24,268 nucleotides of DNA from an uncultured Oscillospiraceae bacterium (GCA_934591725.1 CAKTPR010000024.1:1-24268); one strand, 5' to 3'; positions 13,576 to 21,811 are shown, counted from the stretch's first letter. Numbers and translations: made by a program. Notes: generated from the sequence alone by a model not told the origin.

Positions 13576-13609
13576 AAAGAGCTGTTTTGAATTTCAAAGC
13601 AGCTCTTTT
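13576..13609. terminator. Strong hairpin terminator
   Basis: AAAGAGCTG (13576-13584) and CAGCTCTTT (13600-13608) pair, and inner TTTGA/TCAAA extends the stem. T-rich sequence on both sides could make it work in both directions, protecting the collagen-like gene from read-through or ending it on the minus strand. Confidence 0.6.
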
Positions 13610-13699
13610 ATGTAGCGTGATTATTTTTGATGATTTTTGACCTAAATTTAATGATTTTACGCTATTTAATAACTTTTTGCGCAATTTGCTAACTTTCCC

Positions 13700-13951
13700 T
13701 TACTGCCGTGTCTCAGTGGCACCCGTCGCGCCGGTCGCGCCTGCCGGGCCCTGCGCACCTGTTGCCCCGGCTGCGCCCGCAGGCCCTTGGGGGCCTATGG
13801 GGCCTTGCGGCCCAATCGGCCCCTGCGGCCCGATAGGCCCTGCCGGGCCGACGTTGCTGCCGCATCCGCAGCCACATCCGCACCCACAGTTTCCGCTGCC
13901 GCTGCAGCCGTTCTGATATATCTTGGTGGAGTAGAGGTCGTTATCCTGCAT
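13700..13951 (-). CDS. Short collagen-like Gly-X-Y protein, spore-surface type
   Basis: This 83-residue protein has a short head, a Cys-Gly run (NCGCGCGCGCGS) and then 15 consecutive Gly-X-Y triplets (GPAGPIGPQ repeats, then GATGAT) ending in ETRQ. Such repeats form collagen triple helices. In Bacilli and Clostridia they decorate the exosporium (BclA-like). The Cys-rich part could cross-link chains. GGAGG lies six bases before the ATG. The usual globular C-terminal domain is missing, so it may be truncated or a filament-only form. It is compositionally GC-rich compared with its immediate surroundings. Confidence 0.8.
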   Translation of the reverse strand: MQDNDLYSTKIYQNGCSGSGNCGCGCGCGCGSNVGPAGPIGPQGPIGPQGPIGPQGPAGAAGATGAQGPAGATGATGATETRQ

Positions 13952-13991
13952 GACTATCCTCCGAAAGAAAGATTGAGGTCTCCCTCAGAGC

Positions 13992-14018
13992 AGTATATGA
14001 CGCAGCCGCGGCCTATGT
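13992..14018 (-). promoter_or_regulatory. Possible sigma-K-like promoter for the collagen-like gene
   Basis: On the minus strand AC (14017-14018), 17 bases, then CATATACT (13992-13999) fits the AC/CATAnnnT pattern of the late mother-cell sigma factor, about 40 bases before the ATG. The -35 pattern is short, so chance is possible. Confidence 0.3.
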
Positions 14019-14036
14019 CACCTATATCGAACGGTG

Positions 14037-14077
14037 ACGACCGCACATTATTTTCCCGTAAAATAATGTGCGGTCGT
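14037..14077. repeat. Perfect 18-bp inverted repeat
   Basis: ACGACCGCACATTATTTT (14037-14054) and AAAATAATGTGCGGTCGT (14060-14077) pair perfectly around CCCGT. No T-run follows on either strand. It lies between the divergent collagen-like and XRE genes. Part of the arm (AATGTGCGGTC) recurs at 14190-14200. Confidence 0.85.
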
Positions 14078-14151
14078 AATGATTTTTCCAATGTCTGCAA
14101 TGTGTACCAGATAGTTATCGAAAGGTTCACAGATTGCCGTTAAGAAATTAA

Positions 14152-14180
14152 TTGCATCCGGCGTTCAATTCCGATATAAT
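14152..14180 (+). promoter_or_regulatory. Promoter of the XRE/zinc-ribbon pair
   Basis: TTGCAT (14152-14157) and TATAAT (14175-14180) have a 17-base spacer. The half-site AATGTGCGGTC (14190-14200) lies just after the expected transcription start, suiting a repressor site. Confidence 0.7.
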
Positions 14181-14259
14181 CAAGGAAACAATGTGCGGTC
14201 AAAGCGGCAGAAAAGCAAGCTCCGCAATATATATCCGCCATTCTTAAAGAGACCCGTTC

Positions 14260-14583
14260 ATGGCAGCAGCTGCCACAAAATTTCCCGACCGCCTATATAT
14301 CGTCTGGTGCTATCGGAAAATACCTCCTATGGTTTGGCCGAGGTGGTATTTTATATCAGTACATGACGATATCGGTAGAACCATAGTCGCTCTGCGCACA
14401 CAAAAGGGCTTCTCTCAGGAGTATCTTGCTCTTGAATGTGAGATGAGCCTTTCGTATCTGAGGCGCATCGAGCACGGCACTGCGAACCCGATCATAGATA
14501 TGCTGCTGCGCATAGCGGAGGTTCTGGATGCAGATATTATAAATCCGATCAGCGTCATGGAGACGGCAGGTGCTGCTACATGA
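14260..14583 (+). CDS. XRE-family helix-turn-helix regulator
   Basis: The frame gives 107 residues from ATG 14260. Residues 37-95 are a clear XRE/Cro-type domain (DIGRTIVALRTQKGFSQEYLALECEMS, SYLRRIEHGTANPIIDMLLRIAEVLDADI). The first 36 residues look unlike a protein N-terminus, contain a hairpin-forming stretch (AAAATACC near 14318 and GGTATTTT near 14346), and no ribosome site precedes any ATG in frame. The true start is therefore unknown: it may be a rare start after GAGGTGG (14340-14346), or the gene may be slightly damaged. The stop overlaps the next ATG (ATGA). It is a likely autoregulator of this unit. Confidence 0.7.
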   Translation: MAAAATKFPDRLYIVWCYRKIPPMVWPRWYFISVHDDIGRTIVALRTQKGFSQEYLALECEMSLSYLRRIEHGTANPIIDMLLRIAEVLDADIINPISVMETAGAAT

Positions 14584-14777
14584 AAGCATCTGCCGCATCC
14601 TTTAGACGGGCGATGCTGGTCACCAGAAGCCGGTTTATCAGCTCTCTCGGCACTTATCCCATATGCCCGCGCTGCAAGCTTACGCTCGACAGAGAGTACC
14701 TGCGCTTCTGCGACCGCTGCGGGCAGCGGCTGGATTGGTCGCGATACGATAAAGCCGTCGTCATTTTTAAGCCCTGA
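14580..14777 (+). CDS. Small zinc-ribbon protein coupled to the XRE regulator
   Basis: This 65-residue basic protein has two CxxC pairs (CPRC at 29-32, CDRC at 45-48, then GQRLDW), which form a zinc ribbon. Its ATG overlaps the TGA of the regulator gene, so they are translated together. Pairs of an XRE protein and a short zinc-ribbon protein occur on Clostridia mobile elements and prophages, but no function is known to me. It is followed by a strong terminator. Confidence 0.7.
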   Translation: MKASAASFRRAMLVTRSRFISSLGTYPICPRCKLTLDREYLRFCDRCGQRLDWSRYDKAVVIFKP

Positions 14778-14800
14778 TTTTTACACGCTCAGCCGAACGT

Positions 14801-14840
14801 TGAAAATGAGCTGTCTCAAGCCTGAGACAGCTCATTTTCA
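14801..14840. terminator. Bidirectional terminator between convergent genes
   Basis: TGAAAATGAGCTGTCTCA (14801-14818) and its exact complement (14823-14840) form an 18-bp stem with loop AGCC. The A/T ends supply U-tracts in both directions. The stop codon of the minus-strand nucleotidyltransferase gene (14838-14840) lies within the stem. Confidence 0.9.
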
Positions 14841-15863
14841 TAGCTTCAGCGCCTGAGCGAGAGCCTTTGCCGAGAGCGCAAGCTCCTTTGCAAACTCAGC
14901 GTCGTCCGCTCGAACGCCGATCCTGACGGCTGAGCGATCAGCGCAGGGGCGGATGTGCAGCGAATAGCGCTCCGTGCGCAGACGCAGACCGTCGGAGTAG
15001 TCCGCGCCCATGTCGAGCATCAGCTCGGAGAGCGCACCCATAAGCTCCGCGCGGCTTTTGCAGGGACACTCCTCCGCATAGTCCGCGTTCTCAGGCGTGT
15101 CCTCCGCTTTGGACTTGCTGCCGGGACGGAACTGCTCAGGAAGATCAAGGCGCAGCCGACCCTCAAGCGCATCGGCACAGCAGCGGTAATAGGACAGGGG
15201 AGTGCCGACGTCGCACCAATAGCCGTCCATCGGCACACCGAGTACTGTCCCGCCGCTCTCAAGGAGCTGCGGGAAAAGCTGCTTGCCGAAGTCGTACTCC
15301 ACGCCGTCGGGCACGAGCTCGATCGCGCGCGGGGAGAGCACGTATATCCCGGTGTTCACAAGGTCGGTGACGACGCGGCTCCAGTCGGGCTTCTCGATGA
15401 ACGAGCGCACGAGCCCGCCTGAGTCCGTGACGGCGAGCCCGTAGCGCAGCGGTTCGCTGCTGCGATAGAGCGCGATAGCCGCGTCAGCGCCGCGGCTGCG
15501 GTGCGCGTCCATGAGCGTGCGCAGCTCAAAGTCACAGGCGGCGTCCCCGCTTATGACGAGAAAGTCCTCGTCGCCATAGAAGTCCCGGCAGTTCTTCACG
15601 CCGCCGGCAGTGCCGAGCGCGCGATCCTCCACGCGGTACTGGAGTTTTACGCCGAAGCGGCTGCCGTCGCCGAAATAGCCCATGATGTCGCCAGCACGGT
15701 ACCTCACCGCCGCGCAGATATCCGTAAAGCCCTGCTCACGCAGGAGGATGATTATGTGCTCCATCATCGGCCTGCCGAGCAGCGGCACCATCGGCTTCGG
15801 CGTGTCGCCGGTGATGCTCCTGAGCCGTGTGCCCATTCCGCCCGCCATGATAACTGCTTTCAT
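14838..15863 (-). CDS. Sugar-phosphate nucleotidyltransferase with phosphomannomutase-type C-terminal domain
   Basis: This 341-residue protein would make an NDP-sugar (mannose-1-phosphate guanylyltransferase-like; the actual sugar is unknown). Residues 1-235 are a complete NTP-transferase domain: GGMGTRL (8-14), TPKPM with Lys23, LGTAGG (83-88), metal-binding Asp107 (SGDAACD), EKPDW and WCDVGTP. After a polar linker (about 245-265), residues 270-341 (DGLRLRTERYSLHIRPCADRSAVRIGVRADDAEFAKEL) look like the last domain of phosphomannomutases. In the usual large bifunctional proteins a left-handed beta helix and three mutase domains lie between. Here they are absent. AAGGGGG precedes the ATG. Monocistronic, transcribed away from gdpP. 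Confidence 0.85.
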   Translation of the reverse strand: MKAVIMAGGMGTRLRSITGDTPKPMVPLLGRPMMEHIIILLREQGFTDICAAVRYRAGDIMGYFGDGSRFGVKLQYRVEDRALGTAGGVKNCRDFYGDEDFLVISGDAACDFELRTLMDAHRSRGADAAIALYRSSEPLRYGLAVTDSGGLVRSFIEKPDWSRVVTDLVNTGIYVLSPRAIELVPDGVEYDFGKQLFPQLLESGGTVLGVPMDGYWCDVGTPLSYYRCCADALEGRLRLDLPEQFRPGSKSKAEDTPENADYAEECPCKSRAELMGALSELMLDMGADYSDGLRLRTERYSLHIRPCADRSAVRIGVRADDAEFAKELALSAKALAQALKL

Positions 15864-15928
15864 AATGACGCCCCCTTCACCTGCGTTTCATTTACGCTTA
15901 TTATCTGTGAACGGGCGTAAATTATTTG

Positions 15929-15957
15929 TTGTAAACGGGGGACGGATTTGATATAAT
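15929..15957 (+). promoter_or_regulatory. Promoter of the gdpP operon
   Basis: TTGTAA (15929-15934) and TATAAT (15952-15957) have a 17-base spacer, leaving a leader of about 85 bases before the TTG start of gdpP. Confidence 0.7.
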
Positions 15958-16047
15958 AAAATATCGTATCATGGATTACTATGGAAATTTATCCCATACG
16001 GATAGCCAAAGAATATAGGGAGACATCTTAAAGAGGAGGTGCGCGGC

Positions 16048-18036
16048 TTGAACAAGAATCTCAGGCGTCTTGCCGAACCCGGCAAGCTGCCGCTGATCCT
16101 GCTTGTCGCATTTGCCGCCGCGACGCTGCTGTACGGCATGTACACGCTTGCGGCAATAGAGGGCGGAGCCATTCTGCTGCTCATGATCTTCTTCTTCCTG
16201 TCAAAGCGCAGGAGAGAGAAGCAGCTCAAGGCGTATATCGAATCCGTGACCTATGAGGCGGAGAACGCCAAGAGCAGCACGCTGACGAATTTCCCGCTGC
16301 CGATCGCGGTGTTCGGGCTGGACGATTCGCGCATTATCTGGGGCAATGAAATGTTCTTCAAAATGTGCGGCGAGACCGGTACGCGGCTCGACGCGAACCT
16401 GACGGAGCTCGTGCCGCAGTTCTCAGGCAAGTGGCTGCTTGAGGGCAAGACCCGGTACCCGACACTGCTTGAGGTAGGCAGCCGGAAGTATCAGCTGCAC
16501 GGCAACATCATCCGTTCCGATAAGGATAAGGAAAAGAGCCCGTTCATGGGCATAACCTACTGGGTGGACGTCACGGACTATGACAACATCCGCATCGAGT
16601 ATGAGAACAGCCGCCCGATCGCTGGCGTCGTCATCATCGATAACCTTGAAGAGCTCACCAAGAACCAGCCGGAGCGCATAAAGAACGATATACGCGACGC
16701 GGTGGAGGACAAGCTCGGTCAGTGGTGCTCGTCCTTTGACGGCATCCTGCGCCGCTATGACCGTGACAGGTACATCGTCCTGATGGAGCGGCGCGACCTT
16801 GAGTGGCTCAAGGCCGGCAAGTTCAAGATCACCGAGGAGATGCACGAGGTCGAAAGCCCCAGCGGCATTGCCGCATCCATAAGCATCGGCCTTGGCGCGG
16901 ATGCGGACACACTCGGCGAGGCGCTCCAGTTTGCGGACATGGCAGGGGAGCTTGCTCTCTCCCGCGGCGGCGACCAGACCGTTATTAAGAACAAGATGAG
17001 CTTCGAGTTCTACGGCGGGCGCGGCTTCGAGATAGAAAAGCGCACCAAGGTCAAGTCCCGCGTTATGGCAAACGCTTTTGCCGAGCTTATAAAGGACTCA
17101 TCCAAGGTGCTTGTCATGGGTCACCGCTTCGGCGATCTCGACAGCATCGGCGCGGCGGTCGGCGTATGCTGCCTTGCGCGGCAGCTCGGCGTGCACGCCT
17201 CGATAGTCGCGGACACGAAGCACTGCGCCGCGACCCCTCTTATAGATATGGTGCGCCGCGAGCCGGAGTATAAGGACATATTCCTCACCCCGCAGGAAGC
17301 GCCCTCAAAGGTCGACGCGCACACGCTCCTCGCCGTTGTGGACACGAACCGCCCGGAGCAGGTGGAGTGCCCGGATCTGCTGAACCTTTGCAAGCGCGTC
17401 GCGGTCATAGACCATCACCGCGTTGCCGCGACCTATATACACGACGCCGCACTCGGCTTTATCGAGCCATACGCGTCTTCGGCCTGCGAGCTTATGACCG
17501 AGATAATCCAGGAGCTTCCCGAAGCGACGGATATGCTCCGCTGCGAGGCCGAGGCGCTGATGTCCGGCATCGTGCTCGATACCAAGAGCTTCACCATCCG
17601 CACCGGCGAGCGTACCTTTGACGCGGCGGCGGTGCTGCGCCGGCACGGCGCGGACACGGCGGCAGTCAAGCGCCTGTTCCAGTCGGATATGGAGGACACC
17701 GTCGCAAAATACAAGATACTCCAGAGCGCGAAGCTCTACCGCAAGGTAGCTGTTGCCGCACCCGAGGAGCCGCAGGAGCGCATAGTCGCCGCACAGGCGG
17801 CGGACGAGCTGCTGAACGTCTCCGGGGTGGATGCGTCTATCGTTGTCGCGCCCGACGGCAAGGGCGGAGTGTTCGCCTCCGCGCGCTCAATAGGCGAACT
17901 CAATGTACAGCTCATCATGGAAAAGCTCGGCGGCGGCGGCAACAGAAGCGCCGCGGCGGTGCAGTTCCAGCAGGGTGAGACCCTCAAAGAGGCGGTAAGC
18001 AAAATATATGCCGCCATAGATGATTATTTTGCCTGA
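16048..18036 (+). CDS. gdpP: Cyclic-di-AMP phosphodiesterase GdpP (DHH-DHHA1)
   Basis: This membrane enzyme hydrolyses c-di-AMP to pApA and so tunes wall and potassium homeostasis. I choose TTG at 16048 (662 residues), eight bases after AGAGGAGG; a GTG at 16039 overlaps that site. Order: two membrane helices (about 13-55), PAS-like region (about 70-150), degenerate GGDEF (about 165-300, ending GGDQTVIK), then DHH (GHRFGDLDSIGAA; VVDTNRPE; DHH at 455-457) and DHHA1. The DHHA1 signature, GGGGH in Bacillus relatives, reads GGGGN (628-632) here. It starts the core operon; rplI follows 16 bases later. Confidence 0.93.
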   Translation: MNKNLRRLAEPGKLPLILLVAFAAATLLYGMYTLAAIEGGAILLLMIFFFLSKRRREKQLKAYIESVTYEAENAKSSTLTNFPLPIAVFGLDDSRIIWGNEMFFKMCGETGTRLDANLTELVPQFSGKWLLEGKTRYPTLLEVGSRKYQLHGNIIRSDKDKEKSPFMGITYWVDVTDYDNIRIEYENSRPIAGVVIIDNLEELTKNQPERIKNDIRDAVEDKLGQWCSSFDGILRRYDRDRYIVLMERRDLEWLKAGKFKITEEMHEVESPSGIAASISIGLGADADTLGEALQFADMAGELALSRGGDQTVIKNKMSFEFYGGRGFEIEKRTKVKSRVMANAFAELIKDSSKVLVMGHRFGDLDSIGAAVGVCCLARQLGVHASIVADTKHCAATPLIDMVRREPEYKDIFLTPQEAPSKVDAHTLLAVVDTNRPEQVECPDLLNLCKRVAVIDHHRVAATYIHDAALGFIEPYASSACELMTEIIQELPEATDMLRCEAEALMSGIVLDTKSFTIRTGERTFDAAAVLRRHGADTAAVKRLFQSDMEDTVAKYKILQSAKLYRKVAVAAPEEPQERIVAAQAADELLNVSGVDASIVVAPDGKGGVFASARSIGELNVQLIMEKLGGGGNRSAAAVQFQQGETLKEAVSKIYAAIDDYFA

Positions 18037-18052
18037 AAGGGGATAATAGAAA

Positions 18053-18499
18053 ATGAAGGTTATTTTTCATGAAGACGTCAAGGGTCAGGGCAAGAAGGGC
18101 GAACTGAAGGAAGTCTCCGACGGCTACGCGAGAAACTACCTGCTCCCGCGCAAGCTCGCCTCCGAGGCGACTGCTGACAACATAAACGCGCTCAAGCTCA
18201 AGGAAAAGGCCAAGGCCGCGCAGATCGCCAAGGAAAAGGCGCAGGCTGAGGAGAACGCAAAGAAGCTCGGCGGCGTGCAGGTCATCATCAAGGCCAAGGC
18301 CGGCAACGCCGGTAAGCTCTTCGGCGCTGTCACTTCCCAGGAAATAAGCGACGCACTCAAGGCACAGTTCGATATCGACATCGAGAAGAACAAGATCGTT
18401 CAGGCCGAGCCGATAAAGACCTTCGGCAGCTTCAGCGTCAAGGCGAAGCTCGGCTACGAGGTCAGCGGAACGATAAACGTTCTTGTCGTAGAGGGATAA
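18053..18499 (+). CDS. rplI: Ribosomal protein bL9
   Basis: This 148-residue protein of the large ribosomal subunit binds 23S rRNA at the L1 stalk base. The N-terminal domain has the L9 signature GKKGELKEVSDGYARNYLLPRKLA (14-37). A long charged helix follows (about 44-75), then the C-terminal domain. The length is typical. AAGGGG precedes the ATG. It lies between gdpP and dnaB as in many Firmicutes. Confidence 0.97.
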   Translation: MKVIFHEDVKGQGKKGELKEVSDGYARNYLLPRKLASEATADNINALKLKEKAKAAQIAKEKAQAEENAKKLGGVQVIIKAKAGNAGKLFGAVTSQEISDALKAQFDIDIEKNKIVQAEPIKTFGSFSVKAKLGYEVSGTINVLVVEG

Positions 18500-18536
18500 T
18501 AGATCAGGCCGCAAGGCCGGACTGAGGAATCAGGTA

Positions 18537-19883
18537 ATGGACGAACTGCTGGGCAAAAAAACACCGTACTCCGCACCGGCGGAGCAGGCGGTCATAGGCT
18601 CGATGCTCATAGACCCCCGGTGCATTCCGGAGGTGCTGGAAAAGCTGAAGCCGGATGAGTTCTATGTGAAGCTCAACCGGGATATTTATGAGACGATGTA
18701 CGCCATGTTCTCCTACGGGCAGACTATCGACCCCGTCACCGTGCTCGACCAGATGAAGGTCAGGGGCGTGTATCAGGAGAATAACGACGCATACGTCGCC
18801 GAGGTCATGCGCGTCACGCCGACGGCGGCAAACGTCATGGAGTATGCCGCGATAGTGCGCGACCGCGCGCTGCTGCGCCGTCTCGGCGAAGCGGCGGACG
18901 AGATAAACAGCATGGTCTATGAGGGTTCGGGCGAAGCGGAGACGATGCTCGAAGCCGCGGAGCGGCGCATCTACGCGCTGCGTCAGGGACGCAATGTCGG
19001 CGGACTTATGCCGGTGTCCTCGGTCGTGCAGAACGTGTTTGACGAGCTGTCCGAAGCCGCGACCTCCGGCAGCCAGATCCCCGGTATCTCGACCGGGCTT
19101 CCAGACCTTGACCGGGTGACCCTCGGTCTCAATAAATCCGAGCTTATCCTTGTGGCCGCCCGACCCGGTATGGGTAAAACGAGCATCGCGCTGAACATGG
19201 CGCTCACCGCTGCCATGAGCCAGCACAAGACCGTTGCCATATTCTCACTCGAAATGTCGCGTGAGCAGCTTGTCATGCGGCTGCTGTCGAGAGCGGCGCT
19301 GATACCGTCGCAGAACCTGCTGACAGGTCAGCTAACCGAGCAGCAGTGGCGCGATATTTCCGATGCCGCGCAGACCCTCAGCCAGACCGATATCCGCATC
19401 GACGATAACCCGACGCTCACCGTGTCGGACATGAACGCCCAGTGCCGCCGTGTGCCGAACCTCGACCTTGTGGTCATTGACTACCTCCAGCTGATGCAGT
19501 CCGCCGGCAGCGGACACAGCTGGTCGAACGAGAGCCGCACGCAGGCAGTCAGCGATATAAGCCGTATGCTGAAGATCATGGCCAAGGAACTGAATGTCCC
19601 GGTCATCTGCCTGTCGCAGCTGTCGCGTGCCAACGAATCGCGTCAGGATAAGCGCCCCATGCTTTCCGACCTGCGTGAATCCGGCGCTATCGAGCAGGAC
19701 GCGGACGTCGTCATAGGTCTGTACCGCGACGGTTATTATAATAAGGAAAGCGAAAACCCGAATCTTGCCGAGGCTATCATACTCAAGAACCGCAAAGGCC
19801 AGACCGGCACGGTAGAGCTGTCATGGCTGCCCGAGTACACAAGCTTCAGCTCGATAGAAAAGCGCCGCGAAGATGACTATTAA
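18537..19883 (+). CDS. dnaB: Replicative DNA helicase DnaB
   Basis: This 448-residue hexameric helicase unwinds DNA at the replication fork. The N-terminal primase-binding domain spans about 8-110. The RecA-like domain has Walker A ARPGMGKT (208-215), the B-strand LDLVVIDYLQLM, and SLEMSREQLVMRLL. Length and motifs are typical and no intein is present. Its 3' end overlaps the tilS start by 11 bases, so both are co-expressed. Confidence 0.97.
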   Translation: MDELLGKKTPYSAPAEQAVIGSMLIDPRCIPEVLEKLKPDEFYVKLNRDIYETMYAMFSYGQTIDPVTVLDQMKVRGVYQENNDAYVAEVMRVTPTAANVMEYAAIVRDRALLRRLGEAADEINSMVYEGSGEAETMLEAAERRIYALRQGRNVGGLMPVSSVVQNVFDELSEAATSGSQIPGISTGLPDLDRVTLGLNKSELILVAARPGMGKTSIALNMALTAAMSQHKTVAIFSLEMSREQLVMRLLSRAALIPSQNLLTGQLTEQQWRDISDAAQTLSQTDIRIDDNPTLTVSDMNAQCRRVPNLDLVVIDYLQLMQSAGSGHSWSNESRTQAVSDISRMLKIMAKELNVPVICLSQLSRANESRQDKRPMLSDLRESGAIEQDADVVIGLYRDGYYNKESENPNLAEAIILKNRKGQTGTVELSWLPEYTSFSSIEKRREDDY

Positions 19884-21171
19884 GCTTGACCTGTCCGCCT
19901 TTGCCGGGGAGCGCGTACTGTGCGCGGTGTCCGGCGGCGCGGACTCTATATGCCTGCTGCACCTGCTCTGTTCAGGCGGCGCGGACGTTATCGCCGCGCA
20001 CTATGAGCACGGCATCCGCGGAGGGGAATCCCTGCGGGACGCGCGCTTTGTGGAAAGCTGGTGCGCGGAGCATGGAATAGAATGCGTCGTCGGTCACGGG
20101 GATGTGCCGGGCTATGCCTTTGCGCACGGACTCGGTACTGAGGAAGCGGCACGGCGGCTGCGCTATGAGTTCCTGCAAAGCACCGCGCAGGAGCGCGGCT
20201 GCGGGCTTATCGCCACAGCGCACAATGCCGACGATAACGCCGAGACGCTCATCTTCAATCTGACCCGCGGCAGCGGCGCGCTCGGTCTGCGCGGCATTCC
20301 CGCGCGGCGCGATAATATCATCCGCCCGCTGCTTGGCGTGAGCCGCACGCAGATAGAACAGTACCTCGCCGAAAACGGCATTGGGCACATCGAGGACAGC
20401 ACCAACGGCAGCGACGACTATAGCCGCAACCTCATCCGTCACAAGGTCATGCCTGTGCTGCGGCAGATAAACCCCGCGCTCTCCAACGCCGCAGGGCGCA
20501 CGGCGGAGCTGCTGGGACGGGATGAGGACTGCCTTTCTTCTCTCGCGTCAGACTTCATAGAAAAGAACCTCCGCGGCGGGAGCCTTCCCACACGTGAGCT
20601 TTCCGCGCTGCATCCGGCGATAGCCTCGCGCGTGCTGCGGCAGCTTCTTGGCACGGGGCTCACGATGGAGCAGACCGACTCAGCTCTCAGGCTGTGCCGG
20701 GGTACCGGGGTACGGAGCCTTGATATCACTGGCCGCCGTCTCCTGTGCGATCAGGGGAGACTGTATATCACGGCGCAGGAGAGCGTCACGCTCAAGGCGC
20801 GCGCAGTGATCCCCGGCACAGAGACAGATCTGCCCGAAGCGGGGCTGCGCATGAGCGCGGAATTTACCGAATACAGGGAAGAAATTAACGGCTTGTTCAA
20901 GACTTATTACATCAAATATGAGAATATTAACTCTGCTGTGGCCTGCACCGGCAGGCGTCCGGGCGACCGCATGAGGCCGCTGGGGCGTGGCTGCACAAAG
21001 AGCCTGAAGAGCCTGTTCATGGAAGCGGGCTTCAGCCAGCATCAGAGAGACACCGCCCCGGTCATCCGGGACGATAAAGGGATACTTGCCGTCTGCGGCA
21101 TCGCCGTCGACGAGCGCGCCGCCCCAAAGACGGGCGACAGGGCGCTGAAGATAAGCTTCAGCGAAATATAA
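19873..21171 (+). CDS. tilS: tRNA(Ile)-lysidine synthetase TilS
   Basis: The enzyme converts C34 of the CAU-anticodon tRNA-Ile to lysidine, using ATP and lysine. The 432-residue protein has the PP-loop SGGADS (20-25), the ATP-site region AHNADDNAETLIFNLTRGSG and RNLIRHKVMPVL, and a C-terminal TilS_C domain (RPGDRMRPLGRGCTKSLKSLFMEAG). The first ATG lies inside dnaB, with only a weak GAAG before it, so translation is probably coupled. Confidence 0.95.
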   Translation: MTIKLDLSAFAGERVLCAVSGGADSICLLHLLCSGGADVIAAHYEHGIRGGESLRDARFVESWCAEHGIECVVGHGDVPGYAFAHGLGTEEAARRLRYEFLQSTAQERGCGLIATAHNADDNAETLIFNLTRGSGALGLRGIPARRDNIIRPLLGVSRTQIEQYLAENGIGHIEDSTNGSDDYSRNLIRHKVMPVLRQINPALSNAAGRTAELLGRDEDCLSSLASDFIEKNLRGGSLPTRELSALHPAIASRVLRQLLGTGLTMEQTDSALRLCRGTGVRSLDITGRRLLCDQGRLYITAQESVTLKARAVIPGTETDLPEAGLRMSAEFTEYREEINGLFKTYYIKYENINSAVACTGRRPGDRMRPLGRGCTKSLKSLFMEAGFSQHQRDTAPVIRDDKGILAVCGIAVDERAAPKTGDRALKISFSEI

Positions 21172-21230
21172 GCTCAAGCCGCGCAGCGGCATTGGACAAA
21201 TAGAAAAGAGAAAAACGGGAGACACATTCA

Positions 21231-21764
21231 ATGCACGAGGATATTGAAAGAATTCTGATCGGTGAGGATGAGATCAAGGCGCGCGTGGCCGAGGCCGGTG
21301 CGAAGATAAGCCGCGACTTTGCGGGCAAAGACCCGATATTCGTGGGCGTGCTCAAGGGCTGCTTCATCTTCATGGCCGATCTTATGCGCTATGTGGACAT
21401 ACAGTGCTCGATGGACTTTATGGCCGTCTCGTCATACAGCGGCACAAGCTCCACCGGCGCTGTCAAGATAAACAAAGACCTGAGCGAGGACATCGAGGGC
21501 CGCCACCTCATCATCGTTGAGGATATTCTCGACTCCGGCGTTACCCTCAGCTACCTCAAGAATTACCTCATGGTCAGAAAGCCCGCGTCGATATCCATCG
21601 TCACGCTCATGGATAAGCCTGCCAGACGCAAGGCGGACGTCTATGCCGATTACTCCTGCTTTGAGGTGCCCGACGCTTTCGTCGTCGGCTACGGGCTCGA
21701 CTATAACGAGCGCTACCGCAACCTGCCGTATATCGGCGTGCTCAAGCCGGAGATATACTCCTGA
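21231..21764 (+). CDS. hpt: Hypoxanthine phosphoribosyltransferase
   Basis: This 177-residue purine-salvage enzyme makes IMP or GMP from hypoxanthine or guanine and PRPP. The PRPP loop VEDILDSGVTL (96-106) is clear, and the LKGCFIFMADL and SSYSGTSSTG segments match the family. GGGAG lies upstream of the ATG. It sits between tilS and ftsH as in Bacillus and many Clostridia. Confidence 0.95.
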   Translation: MHEDIERILIGEDEIKARVAEAGAKISRDFAGKDPIFVGVLKGCFIFMADLMRYVDIQCSMDFMAVSSYSGTSSTGAVKINKDLSEDIEGRHLIIVEDILDSGVTLSYLKNYLMVRKPASISIVTLMDKPARRKADVYADYSCFEVPDAFVVGYGLDYNERYRNLPYIGVLKPEIYS

Positions 21765-21811
21765 GCATTTATATCGTATTCTCCATCGTATAAGAAGGAT
21801 GTGACATATAC

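Noticed and set aside
13677..13916. Proline-rich plus-strand frame
   Set aside because: It is the complement of the Gly-X-Y repeat gene; the minus frame has the good ribosome site and collagen pattern.
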